Positions 1 to 12,100 of a stretch of DNA of 64,000 bases are shown piece by piece. A program made the translations under genes and the position numbers. The notes beneath the pieces are model-generated. The model saw only the letters and a list, made by a program, of their open reading frames with translations, did no database searches and was not told the DNA's origin. The stretch covers positions 69,107-133,106 of the forward strand of contig NW_025941568.1 of the NCBI RefSeq assembly GCF_000764305.2. Reading direction: 5' to 3'. The DNA is from Hyalella azteca (lineage: Eukaryota; Arthropoda; Malacostraca; Amphipoda; Hyalellidae). Numbering within the stretch: the stretch's first letter is position 1; each line of letters begins with the position of its first letter.

Positions 1-915
1 GCTTTAGTCTTCAGATGAGTTACTATTAAAATGGTCTTTACACTACACCTCTACAAATCATACAGATTTTCGACTAAATCCTTTCGATTCTATGAGAATC
101 GAAGAGGTTGCATATAAAATTAGTCATAAAAATTCATTCGTAGCTTAATAAACTTGGAAAATTGCAGAGAAGACAAGTTGCAAACCATTATTTATTTACA
201 CTTAATCTTTGAAGTACTTTCTGCAAGTTAAAGTCAAACGAAAACATTTTAAATGTATTATGCAAATACCAAAAATATTAGGTATGATATTTAAGCAATA
301 TCGCACTCTTCTATCCAATTGAATAGCCTAGGGCCAAATAATGGCTGCAGATAAAATCACCCTATTTATCTTCAAGTTTTTCATGCCCAATATACAAAAA
401 TTTATAAATTTTCATCGTTTTTCTGAATAACACCTAAGGTGCATACATCAATTAATAGAAGTAAATGGAGCCTTGGTCGTACCACTGCACCATGTGGCCT
501 TTGTCTTTAGTTCCAATACATTAAAATAAACTTAGACTATATAGAGAGATTGATTTTCGAGCTGCTCAGCACTTTTACTGGTATAAACTAATTTTTAGAA
601 AAGCCTAGGTATTTCTCTAATGTTTGTTTGATTGACTGATTGAATTTTTATTCACAAAGGATCTCTAGTTACAATTCAATAGAAAAAAAGAAAAACATTT
701 ATAAAATAATAGAGACATCCAAGTGAATGCCCATAAGCAGATAAGCCTCGCAGGCAACAGAGGTGATTTAAAACTCTATTCCAATGATAAGGCAAAGAAG
801 TTAAGACCAACAGAAAGTTTCTAAATTAAACACATAAAGAAGCCTCAAGAAAACTGATAACGGGATGTCACTAAAACTAAGCGTAACAAAGCAATATCAA
901 TATAACAGTGATTAA

Positions 916-1401
916 AGGGACCGCCCTAGCATACGAAAACTTCAACAGTTATTATCCGATTGTCATGAAACTTCACATACATACGTAAAATGTAAAAAAA
1001 ACATTTTGCTCTTATGAATTTTTCGAAAAAATTGATAGAAAACGTGAAATTCATAGAAAACGGCTAAAAAGGGGTACTTTAGAAAATCTATCTCCTCCCA
1101 CAAATATCATCCTACAACATCGAGACACGTATCAATCGATTCGTAAAGACCATATCTATTGACACCATGATTGGCTGCTTAATGCCAGGCCTTCCTTTGT
1201 GGAGTGACCAGCGCGTCATTTATCCTCGTATAGTTTTGTTAAGGGACCTAAAACCCGCCTCCCTTTGAGGAGCTGTCACAAAGTCATTTTTCGACGTACA
1301 GGGACGATACTTATACGGTTCGATGCGCAAGAAAACAGCCTTTAAGATGAGATAAGAAACAGAAAAACTCAAAATTTTCAAATTTTAGCTAGGCGGTCCC
1401 C
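916..1401. mobile_element. TTAA-flanked MITE, 486 bp
   Basis: The element starts AGGGACCGCCCTAGC and ends GCTAGGCGGTCCCC, which are imperfect inverted repeats. It is flanked on both sides by TTAA (912-915 and 1402-1405), the target duplication typical of piggyBac-type transposition. It has no coding capacity. Its interior (about 1030-1170) shares sequence with the element at 34547-35649 and with 44505-44650, including a run reading CTATCTCCTCC. Confidence 0.7.
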
Positions 1402-2883
1402 TTAAAGACGGGTAAAAACTTGAAATATAGAGTCAAAAAGATTCAGAACCTGCATGACAAACGAAGTCAAATTAATACTGGCTAAGAATAAATTTACGGA
1501 ATTTCATTTTTAAAAGTAATTTGGAACAATCTTTTTTAAAATCTTCATGCGATTCATTAAAATATTTGACGCAGTTAAAAACAGTACCGCTTTTTCTACT
1601 TCCAGACGAAACGCTGGCAAGTTAAATCCTACTCCCCTGGTATTATGGGAATGTTGAGGGACGAGAGAGGCGAAGGCAGACTAAAAAAGACGATCATCAT
1701 GGTAAAGTGCCCTACGCATGAATTTTAAAAGCTCAAATTTATACATATCGTCAAGTTTCACGATTTTTGACTGCTTATATAATTCGCTAGTGCGAGTCAA
1801 AGGGATACTATTGGATTAATTAAATGCTATTAGAACTAATCTGCTTAATTAAAATAAAATTAATTAGAACTAATTAAATGTTTAGAACTAATCGGCTATT
1901 AAATTTTGCCCAGCTATTCATGAAACTTTGAATTTATAGTCTCAGTGAAAGAAAAAGCACGCAAAAGTTTTTAGCGAATGATTTTTTCCTCCTTTTTCGA
2001 CTATGAATTGTGTTAGCTTAAAATATATTGCAGGTAATTTATTATTAATTAAATGACACCCTAATCTAGCGGTATCGTCACATTTTGGACAAAAATATTT
2101 CATGGAGCTACACAAATTTTGAATTTATTTTATATTTCTTCTTCTTTTGAGTATGAATCAATAAAATAAAAAAAAAAATTACGTCGGAAGCATTTTTAAA
2201 ATGAAGCTTCACAGGAAAACTTTATGAAATTCAGCCATTATTTGTTGTTGAACTTTAAGAATTTTGTACTTCGGCAGCTAAATAACTGCGCATGCTAAGC
2301 TTCACGCCATGCCTGACATGATAATACTTAGAATAAGTTAGGAAACCATCTAAAACAACTGCATCGGAGACCTGCCGGATGTCATTAGATGAAATTAGGC
2401 ACCAAATTTTAACACTTTTATTAAATTCTGTTTGAAATTGTTTTCGTGACTGACGTACAGACCTAATCCTCATTAAAATGTAGACAAATTATGGCATATT
2501 TTACAACTTTGCTGGATAATAGGTACATATAAAATCTCTGAATATATTTGTTCGAATGCGTCACTTTTTTGGGTTAATTAAATTTGTACGCAATTTTATG
2601 GAAATCTTTACCGAATGATGATGGGATTTTATTTGTGTTGAATATTGTCTAGGAAAGAACACTTTTATGTGTTTTATACATGAAACCTTCAAAGGTTATG
2701 AGTTCATGTCTAAAATACCGATAGTTTGTGTGTTTGCCTTCCATATATTAACAATTTCTGACGATAAATTACTACTTCATTCGTTAAATATCAAGGAACA
2801 TTATTTTTCTGAGAAGACCAATACCATACATCTGAACAGAACGGACTGGTAATAAATATATCTCAAAGTCATTTTTGAGATAC

Positions 2884-2963
2884 TTTTTAGCGCATTTCCT
2901 CATTTATGGGAAAAAGGCACTATTGTGCTCATCATGTCCGTCCGTCCGTCTGTCCGTCCGTCC

Positions 2964-3010
<47 letters not shown>

Positions 3011-3090
3011 CGTGACTTCACGTTTTCGTCGACGAGAAAATGCGCTCTCTGTCACTCACTGCAGTGAGTACTGAGTTATATTTTTAAGGT
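2884..3090 (+). repeat. Microsatellite-bearing dispersed repeat, copy 1
   Basis: This is the longest copy of a family also present at 4321-4470, 42745-42893 and, inverted, 58880-59036. The layout is an arm GCGCATTTTCTC (one base changed here), a (TCCG/TCTG)n core at about 2937-3012, the inverted arm GAGAAAATGCGC, then the perfect 16-bp palindrome ACTCACTGCAGTGAGT. No protein is encoded. Confidence 0.75.
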
Positions 3091-4120
3091 TATGACATCG
3101 TTATAATCAAACCAGTTGCTGATTTAGCTACTATTCGAAGAACATATTACAAGCTAAATCCCGCGCAATAACTCACTGTACCCATTCGTCCACAAAGCTG
3201 TAAAGTCGACGTCTCTCGATTAAAGCACGCATCGCTTTTCTGGACGTCAGATCAACGTCTAGACAAACTTTTGCACACGGTGAACGTCAAAACCGTCACG
3301 TACTCTGACTACGACGTTCCTGCTCTGACTTCATTGTCACTCCGACGATCAAAGTGTAAGGAGACCCTGCATTTCAGCATACGCCACGTTTGAAATATTT
3401 CCATAATTTCGTTCGTTTTCATTTGAGTCTTGATTGTCATAAAAAAATCGTTCCTCGTTACATTAAATCAATAAATATGGTAACGACGACATTTGTTTAG
3501 AAGCTCGACAAAACCCGATGAACATTTTCAAAACCCGATGAACATTTTCCAGCTAGGTATTTTGATTGAAAAAATTAGAGGTGAGCCCGATTACAGGATT
3601 AGAGAGCTATAGTATAAAGGAATTTTTATTAAATTGCTGATACAAAATCTATTTTTTCTAACGATTTTACATTTCAAGTTGGTTACAGTTTGTAATTTGA
3701 TTGCTCTCCGCTTGTCTGCTTTGAAATGCTATCACAATAACTATACTTCCAGAAAAAATTAAAATTATCTCTTAAAAAGCCTCAACACCATTGCCTGTTT
3801 TTCCAGGTGTTTGTTCTCAACTGATCAATTTATGGGAAATTTATGGATTATTATCAAGAATTTCCCCGTTGAATTTGACGCGCTCCTTCGATAAAAATTA
3901 TATTTTAAAGATCATTCATGTAATATTTAATAATTAATTTTTGCAAGATTATGTCATTCAGTCGTAAAATTGAAGAAAATACAATAGTCTTCACCAATAA
4001 AGCTATAACTGAGTGCCCTCAAACCTCTGCCCTGCTGTTACTCCGTTATCGCCATCTTCGAGAAAATAACCGAACTTTTTACTATTCTCATTCAGATTTT
4101 TTTCGGCAGGTAAGCCCGAA

Positions 4121-7100
4121 ATGCTGCTCGTGTGGCGGGTAGCCTGCGTGGCTCTGGGGGTGGTCATTGGCTATCACATCTCTGCTTGCAGCGGCCAGAG
4201 CGTCTCTGCGGCGCAAGTTCCAGCCACAACCAGTGTGAAAGGTGACGTAATAGTAACCTTATACAGTTTTGATTAACGTTAATTGTCGCAAGAGCTCGTT
4301 TAAATTCAAGATATTTCTTTATAGCGCATTTTCACAATTATGAAAAAAGGCGCTACTGTGCTCGTTATGTCCGTCTGTCCGTCGATCTGTCCGTGACTTC
4401 ACATTTTCGTCGACGAGAAAATACGCTCTCTGTCACTCACTGCAGTGAGTACTGAGTTATATTTTTGAAATATTAATATATCGGAAAATTATTCAATATA
4501 ATGAAGCCCAATCGCGATATAAGGTTAACTCATGTTTACATCGTTTGATTGGATACAATTTTTTTGCAGTTTTCAAGTTAGAAGAAATTCGTGCTATTAC
4601 GTCTGCATTTACATTAGTTTTTATTTACAAATTAAAACATTCTTCTGATTGACGGCCTCGTCAGTGAGCTCTGACGTTACAATTCATTCATTGGATTTTC
4701 ATTCAATAAATGTCCAATCGCACTTGAGAATTTTAAATCCTTTTTTTGTGTAAGTGAGTAACTTATGTATGAAGAGACAAGATTGCATGAACAATTCTAT
4801 AAATGTGTATCCAAAAATTATCCCCCATTTGACAAGATAAAATTTTCATCCGGACATAATTCATCAAATCATCGGCTTCTAATATTCAGAAATATTTTTC
4901 TATGCAACCATCAAAGTGAACTTTGCCATCTTTGAAAGTCAATTCATGATCTTGTGCAAGAGCCTGCACCATCGCCTTTAATATCCAATAGAAATAAATA
5001 ACTGCACTAAATAAACAACCCAGTAATCATCGGCGGACTCTTGCACCACCGATTATGAATTTCATGATCCCTTCCATCCTGACGCAGGCACGGCCGAGTG
5101 CGCCGATGTACCGGCGCAGGAGTGCGGAGTTCGGCGATCCAAGTGTCTGCCGGTAGCTACGTTGATGCAGGCTGCTGGAGGCCCCGTGGGCGGAGTGTTC
5201 ACCTGTGCCACGCAGCTCGCCATCCCCAAGACCCAGATCATCCCAGCTATAGGTGATATATATTCCTGCTCTATATGTCTACGTCTGAAGATAAACCTGT
5301 ACACTAAACTTAATATTTGGCAGTTCATTAATTGGGTACCGTGCTACAAAGTAGTTAGCTCCAATCATTGTAGTATTAACATTGTGGTAATATATTATAA
5401 ACATATTTAGGTACCGTGCTATAAAGTAGTCAACTCCAATCATTGTAACAATAACATTGTGGTCATAATATTATTAATATATTTGGGTACCGTGCTACAA
5501 ATTACAGTCATCTCCAATAATTGTAGTATTAACATTGTTGGAATAATATTTTTTCTGTGCCTCAGGGCCAGCGTTCAGTTCGGGTCACCCAGAGAGCATC
5601 GTAGAGCGCGTGAGCAACGACTCGGCTGTTGTAATGCGCATGCGCCGGTGTCTGCTCACAAATGCAGGGCTGGTGCGTAATGTTACAACCTTGATATTAT
5701 TGCTTATCAGTCACCAACGCGGGGCTGGTGCGTAATATTATAGCCTTGATATTATTGCTTATCAGTCACCAACGCAGGGCTTGTGCGTAATATTATAGCC
5801 TTGATATTATTGCTTATCAGACGTATTATTGCTTATTGCTTATCAGTCTGATGGTGCGTAATATTACAACCTTGTTATTATTGCTTATCAGTCGCTAACG
5901 TGGGGCTTGTGCGTAATATTATAAGACTTGATATTATTATTATTGCTTATGAGTCACCATTGCTGATGCGCAATATTATAGTATTGATATTATCGATAAC
6001 TATAAGATATCCGGTTTCGAGTGATGCTTGAAGAGACCTAATTATTTGAAGATAAGGAAAAATCCGAATAAACAATGCTACTCCAGTTTGGCCTAATTAG
6101 AAAAGATTCCGATTTTTTTACTTCTGCTGTGCCTAGAAAATCTACACCAGAACGATCGATGCCATCCATCCTAATGTCACTCACACATATTCATCAAGAA
6201 TCACTCGAAATTAAGCATTTAAATTCCAATGTGAATTATTCGTAGTTGGGTCTCAACGACACAATCAACCGCGAGGCGCTGGCCGGCAAGGCACAAGCGA
6301 AGCTCAGCTACAACCCTCCCCTCGCTGCCACCGTCGCCGCCGCCGTCAGGAGCTGCCCTGAGCCCCCTGAACTGAAGGTGCGTAGCGTCCAGCAGAGCCT
6401 ATACTTTCAGTTAAAGTTAAGAGATCGTAAGTTCATCAGCCAATCATTGACGGCCTTTCAAGTAAAATCCACCAATCATAGACAAGAAAATAGAGCGTAA
6501 GTGCTTACGTTCACTTAGCGAGCTTTGAAAGTATGGCCCCAGCAGAGCCTATACAATATTTTCAGAAAAAGTTAAGAGATCGTAAGTTCATAAGCCAATC
6601 ATTGACGGCCTTTCAAGTAAAATCCACCAATCATAGACAAGAAAATAGAGCGTAAGTACTTACGTTCACTTAGCGAGCTTTGAAAGTATGGCCCCAGATT
6701 GGCTTTGGATTTGCAGTTATAGTTTATAACACTTTGTAAGTGAACCTAAAAATGTATATTACCAGGTTTGGACAAGTGGAAATCATGCTGAAAAGTCGTT
6801 GACAGATTTTTATAATGTACACTATATATATCCTTAGAAAATTTTAGAAACTAGTTATCACTCCTGCGAATTGATAGGACTTCCAGATTTACATTCAGTA
6901 AGGCCTGATGGCGTGTTAAGAATTACTTTTCATTTAAGGATCATTAAGTCAATCTCATACCTTACAGCTAATACTGAAAATATTATGGATGAAAACGCAG
7001 ACAAAAGCTTTCAATAGAGAGTATTAAATACATAAAAATAGAGGTTGACTATTAGGATGAAACAGAAATCATATTATAATGATCTGTGTTCCAGTACAAC

Positions 7101-7229
7101 GAGTTACTGACGTGCGCCATGCAGAGGTGCATCAATTCTGTATCGGTGGCCGCCTTCGCTTTCCCGCCACCTGGTCAGAAGGAATCTGCCAAGAAATGCT
7201 CCAAGAAGAAGGGTTGCAAAAAACACTAG
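4121..7229 (+). CDS. Secreted cysteine-rich protein, family unknown (219 aa, 5 exons)
   Basis: Exons are 4121-4241, 5088-5252, 5566-5672, 6246-6377 and 7095-7229. Phases agree at every GT/AG junction and the sum is 660 nt. Residues 1-25 are a hydrophobic signal peptide (starts MLLVWRVACVALG), so the product should be secreted. The mature part has ten cysteines (45, 53, 60, 80, 124, 168, 182, 187, 210, 216), enough for five disulfides, and a lysine-rich tail (SAKKCSKKKGCKKH). The segment from Cys124 to Cys187 (an RCLLTNAGLL stretch, then a Cys-x13-Cys-x4-Cys cluster) recalls the helical odorant-binding-protein fold, but the usual second cysteine is missing and the spacing differs, so I assign no family. 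I chose the start because it opens the signal peptide and lies just after an acceptor-like CAG; the longer upstream frame is in another phase. GC content of the exons is far above the flanking introns. Splice sites are inferred by eye. Confidence 0.75.
4321..4470 (+). repeat. Microsatellite-bearing dispersed repeat, copy 2
   Basis: This copy lies in intron 1 of the secreted-protein gene. It has a short degenerate TCCGTCTG core and keeps both arms in slightly changed form and the 16-bp palindrome ACTCACTGCAGTGAGT. Confidence 0.75.
5333..5550 (+). repeat. Intronic tandem repeat, about 75-bp unit, 3 copies
   Basis: Each copy begins GGTACCGTGCTA and continues through a CTCCAAT(C/A)ATTGTA stretch and an AACATTGT stretch. 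The array fills intron 2 of the secreted-protein gene and stops shortly before exon 3. It contains no splice-site copy that I can see. Confidence 0.75.
5661..5990 (+). repeat. Minisatellite carrying copies of the exon-3 donor, 55-bp unit
   Basis: The repeat unit begins in the last 12 bases of exon 3 (AATGCAGGGCTG) and runs through the donor GTGCGT into the intron. Near-identical copies start at 5716 and 5771. A decayed copy starts near 5896 after an irregular spacer. Copies read (C/A)GGGGCT(G/T)GTGCGTAAT, so the 5' splice site itself is repeated. Confidence 0.8.
6391..6697 (+). repeat. Tandem-duplicated MITE-like sequence, 150-bp unit, 2 copies
   Basis: Copies at 6391-6540 and 6541-6697 are nearly identical. 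Each begins AGCAGAGCCTATAC and ends in a stretch reading CTTTGAAAGTATGGCCCC. The ends are imperfect inverted repeats (GCCATACTTTCA-like; the copy-2 start is interrupted), suggesting a small DNA-transposon remnant duplicated head to tail in intron 4 of the secreted-protein gene. Confidence 0.65.
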
Positions 7230-7989
7230 CTCATTTTAGACAAGATCTAATTTTTTCAAATTTCGCTTTTTCAATAATTTCAAGCCTTCCAAGTAATTTT
7301 TTCTTCAGACTTATCATTGCAACGTTTGTAGTTATTGACACGTTGCAATATTAATTATTCTAAATATTGCTTACGAAAGTCTTTTACGTCTAAGTTGCAT
7401 ATGCATTACATTGTTTGATAAAATCTATAGAAGGAAGTGGAGCCACGAATCAATTAGATTAATGTGTATAACTAGGGATAAAATTTCACAAGAGTGTGGT
7501 AATAGGCAACTCACCTTCTGCTTTCAAAACCGCCTAACAGAAACGGTGGAGCTCGTGTGGCAGAATTCGGTTCGACAACCTTATTTGTCAAAGGCCATAT
7601 CATCACTGATCGGCGAGATCACTCTCGAGCACTTACTGCCCTAAGCACTTCTGTTAATTGTTAACAATTAGATTAAAGTTATTTCATCAAGCGGTTATCT
7701 CGCGGTTGAAAAAATCTAGTCGCGTCATTCGAAAAGTATTATATAATATAATCCACGCCCACGCTGGAGGAAGTTCAATGTCAAAGGCGGAACTTAATGC
7801 AGTTAATTTGCAATAAGTCAGAAAATATCATAAATATTCCAGATTCAGGTAATAATACCAGATAAAATATACCAATACCAGACATCGTCTCAAAATACCA
7901 GATTTGTGAAATCTTGTATGAAAAAATAGCAGTTGGCAACGCTGTCGTGCAGTGCGGTGGGCATCGCAATTTACTGTGAGGGCATAACA

Positions 7990-8346
7990 TTGGTACTCGC
8001 TCTATTGACATTTTCTCCCCTTTTTGTTCTTGATTTTATGTGGTGGAAACGACAGTTTTCTTTGGTGCAATTCTCTCTATTCATGATACTCCAGCACAGC
8101 GTAGGATGATAAGAGGCAATCGCTACCTCTTTTGCACCCTCTGGGATGACCGCTTCCATAGTCAAAGAATTTATAGCACATTCTAGGGTATGAGAATGTG
8201 CATCCTTCACCATTCTTCCCGTATTCACATTTCTTTTGAAGGCATTTCCAGCCAATTCCTTTCTCAAAGCGCGGCCTACCTGAGTGTACATTAACTTCTT
8301 GGGAGGAGGGTAAGGTTGTAAAGGAGGATGGCAAACCGATGTCCAA
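7990..8346 (-). pseudogene. LINE ORF1 fragment with CCCH zinc fingers, frameshifted
   Basis: Read on the minus strand, two overlapping frames together give clustered C-x-C-x-C-x-H motifs. The first frame carries CTFSYPRMCYKFFDYG then HPRGCKRGSDC; the second carries LCWSIMNRENC then CRFHH. Such CCCH clusters, with HPR.C, PTLCW and C.FHH signatures, are known from the first ORF of animal non-LTR retrotransposons. One frameshift near 8090-8120 separates the last finger from the first ones, and no complete ORF2 is adjacent, so this is a dead fragment. A host CCCH protein is less likely because nothing upstream or downstream continues it. Confidence 0.55.
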
Positions 8347-8628
8347 ATCCAGACTTTTGAAGGCAGTGGTATAGGTGGTAGGGTTGGGAGAAACGTCGCA
8401 CTGCAGAGGAGGGAAATGAACCTTTTATAGATGTTCTTATATTGACCACTTTTTTAGTCATATGGCTTCGGATGTCCATGCGATATTGCCGGATCCACTC
8501 TGTATTGCGGAATAGTAGCTCGATAGGATCACTCGACCTGCGCCACCATACGGGACTGTGTACTATGCACGGAATGTGTACTGTTCACGGAATACTTGAA
8601 TATTTTTAGATAGGTTCAATATCGTTGC

Positions 8629-8634
8629 GTTTTA
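8629..8634 (-). terminator. Candidate polyadenylation signal of the P450 gene
   Basis: On the minus strand an AATAAA hexamer lies about 490 nt downstream of the P450 stop codon, the first canonical signal I noticed there. The exact cleavage site cannot be seen. Confidence 0.35.
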
Positions 8635-9120
8635 TTGTGACCTGTAATATATTAGTGTGATGTCAACATGTATAGCTATAAATGTAAAGAGGTCTTTCTA
8701 GTTTTTATGATACAGTTTTAGGCATGACCCATTGTGTACGTTTAGTGTCTGTAAAAGTTTTATCTCATACAGAGAGACCTCCGAAGTCTTGACCCAACTT
8801 CAACTCACAAACACTCTGTTTATCTTATCGTCGTAGGATGAATGAAAGTTTTGTGTTAAATCGTCCTTATTCCCTTGTATTCTGCAAGAAATGTAACGAT
8901 CCATGGCTGGATTATTAGTGATAGTATATAGGCTCACGTTACGCTCAGTGGGAGTGGCTCCGTGACAAAACTACACTGTCATAGAGCAATGTCACACTGC
9001 ACTGTCACAATACAATGTCACACTACTATGTCACACTACTCTGTCGCACTACTCTGTCACACTACACTGTCACACTGCACTGCAATCCTGCATTGCGATA
9101 CTGCACTGTAACAACACAGC

Positions 9121-12100
9121 CTAACTGCGCTGCCTCATGATGACCCTGAAGGGCTTGGGGATGATAATCATGCGCTCGGCAGGGTCGCGTTGAGTGCTCA
9201 GTACCTCGCCCTCGGGGGCCTCGAACATGAAGGTTTGCAGCAGCGCGCTGCCGAACAGGAACATCGTCTGCCGGGCCAAGTTCTCTCCGGGGCACACGCG
9301 CCGACCTGTGCAGATGTGACATTATATTACGGGGATACTAACATATAATAAAATGCGAGACGATTTTACGGGGATACTAATATATGAATGTGACATTATT
9401 TTACGGGCACTCTAACTTATACATACAAATATGATATTATTTCGCGGGGATAGTAATATATAAATACAAAAGCGACACTATTTTACGAGGATACTAACTT
9501 ATACATACATATATGACATTATTGCACGGGGATACTAAGATATGCGATGCCATTTTTCGGGAGACTAATAGATACATTCATTATTTTGCGGGGACACTAT
9601 TATATACATATATGTGCGACATTATTTTAAGGGGAGACTAACTTATACATGCATATGCGACCCTATTTTACGGGGATACTAACATATATAGAAACAAATG
9701 CAACAGTATATAACGGGGATACTAACATATTCATACAAATGTGACTCTATTTTACGGGTATTCTAACTTATACATTCATATATGACATTATTTTGCGGAT
9801 ATACTTATATATAAATAAAATTTTGACACTATTTTACGGGGATACTAACTTATACATACAAACGTGACATTATTTTGCGGGGATACTAATATATAAATAC
9901 AAATGACACTATTTTACGGGGATACTAACTTATATATACAAATACGTCATTATTTTGAGGGGATACTAATAAATAAATACAAATGCGAAACTATTTTACG
10001 GGGACACTTCATATAACATTTCGTTGCTGTTATACGAGAGTTGTACCTAAATAAGTAAGGTCTTTCGATAACGCATTATTTTCCTAGATAAGGTATCATG
10101 AGTGAAATGATACCGTACGGTATCAGTACGGTGCGAAAATTTCGATCCTACTTGATGATGCGGAGCATAAATATTTCTTTTACGTTACATATACATTGCA
10201 TGAAAATTCATGATATCGACAGAGTAGTCAGCTAAAATTAACTCGGAAGTAATTTAACTGATGACTTACAGGGAGATATAGATTCAGCAATACGAATAAA
10301 TATTTTTAGACTGTACATCGAAATCAAGAGATTTTGAATGGGCCTGAAAATATAGAATAAGAATAAATTAGGGTTTCATGATGTGACAGCACACGCATTT
10401 TTCATCACAGCCTTAAAACAAAAATGATAAAATCTAAATAAAAAAAAAATAAAAAATGATAATTAATAACTAAGACATTAAAGCTAGTTCAATAATCTTG
10501 CATCAAGAAGTACTGATTATTAATGATGCTTGATAGGTACATCAAAAAGCCAATTGAAATTGGCTCTAGCAAGTTATTAAAATCTGTTGTTGAGACTGCA
10601 CTTCACGTAAGATGTTGCGAGGGCAGAAGCTTGCTTTGGCTGCAGCAAGTCGCACGACGTTAGTTGAGCTCAAATTTGAACACTTACCTTTACTAAACTT
10701 AGTATTGATTTCTGGTTCAAAGTTAATATGCTAGTACTGAAAATAGGGAACTTTCATTATAAATGTATACTCAGAAAACGTCAGCTGATGACATTGGAGC
10801 AGCAAACAACAACTTCATCAGAACGTTATCTTCACAGCAGACTCACTTATTAGATATGAATGAGGTTAGAATACCAGAAATGACAGAAATTAAATTACAC
10901 TACAAAAATTACGAGTATAATAAGATTCACACCAGCACTAAAATTTGAATTCTTTTACACCAAAACCCCAAGCATAAGCCTTCTCACCAATCGAGAAAGG
11001 GATGAAGCCGTTTTTCTTGGGACAGAATTTGCCGTTTTCGTCCAAGAAGTGCGGAGGATAGAACTCGTCGGGACGCTGCCAGACCTGCGGGTCCCCGTGA
11101 CAGCTGCCCGCGTGTCCCATTAGCACCGTGCCCTATGTGGTGGGGTCTTTTGTTTACATCGGGGCTCAAACTATTATGATTCTTACTAGAGGGTAAGAAA
11201 TCTTAATTTTTTTCTTAGTTTACCATGAGTACGACCACTCATTGTATGACATTTTTTTTTTGTTCCTAAGACGAAGGATTTCATTTTCCATTCTGAATAA
11301 AGCCCATCAATTGAATGCAGGAAAAATTGATTCTGTATGATCACTAAGTTTCAGATTCGCCAATTTAAAAAGTTTCTGTACTAATTCATTCAAAATCCAT
11401 AAAAAGACTTGAATTTCTCGACGTGATTCGATAATTTATCGAACATTAAATTAACTTAGAACAGTCATTGAAGACACACTAAACCTGTTAAAATAAAGCT
11501 AAATTTCTGTCAAATAAAGCTCCAGACTGTCATAAAATTTTAAGACAGAATATTAAAGACAAAGTATCAAAGAGAAAATAACGAAGACAGAATATCAGAG
11601 ACATAATATAAATTACGTAATATCAAAGACAGATTACCTTGGGTACATGGAAGCCGTTCACTTCGATGTCTTGGGTAGCGCAGTGCGGGACCAGCAGCGG
11701 CACAACGGAGACGAGTCGCTCCACCTCGTACAGCGTAGCCTCCAAATAGCTCAGGCTGAAATGCAAAGAACAGTTCTGAACGTTGCTAATTGTAAATGGT
11801 GATAAAGATGAAAAGTTTTAGTGATGTTTTGTAACGGAAATTTAATGTGTTCTTGATGAATACAGGAAATAATGTTCCTCTGTTAAAAATAATGGTGGAA
11901 ATGTTTACTAAAACCTCGCCACGAGAGCAATGTTCTTATTACTTACAAGTATGTAAATGGAACGCTTTGTAGCGGCTATGTAGATACGTTTCCTCAAGTT
12001 ACCCCCACGACTCATTTTTTAAGATTGTTTCTAGCTTATTTTAATTTAGCGGAGTTACCCATCAACTCTAACTCAATATTATTATTTATGTTATTGCCTT

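Larger units (their letters stand above)
1..4120. other. Intergenic, AT-rich, no gene recognised
   Basis: No open frame here has recognisable protein character or plausible splice partners. The stretch holds a TTAA-flanked MITE, a (TCTG/TCCG)n microsatellite inside a dispersed repeat, and a short direct duplication near 3511-3549. A 5' untranslated exon of the gene starting at 4121 may lie in the right part, because a pyrimidine tract ending in CAG stands about 12 bases before its start codon. Confidence 0.6.
7230..9120. other. Intergenic between the secreted-protein gene and the P450
   Basis: The interval contains the likely 3' untranslated region of the upstream gene, a LINE ORF1 remnant (7990-8346, minus) and, nearer 9121, the probable 3' untranslated region of the minus-strand P450. 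Around 8980-9120 there is a run of short TGTCAC/ACTGTC repeats directly after the P450 stop codon. I see no further gene. Confidence 0.55.

Noticed and set aside
2937..3012. CRISPR-like array
   Set aside because: It is a plain TCTG/TCCG microsatellite without spacers, in a eukaryotic genome.
3951..4142. 63-codon plus-strand frame upstream of the secreted protein
   Set aside because: It overlaps the signal-peptide exon in another frame and shows no protein character.
9062..9322. Minus-strand 86-codon frame over the last P450 exon
   Set aside because: It is a different frame from the one encoding the heme-binding loop [11 protein letters not shown].
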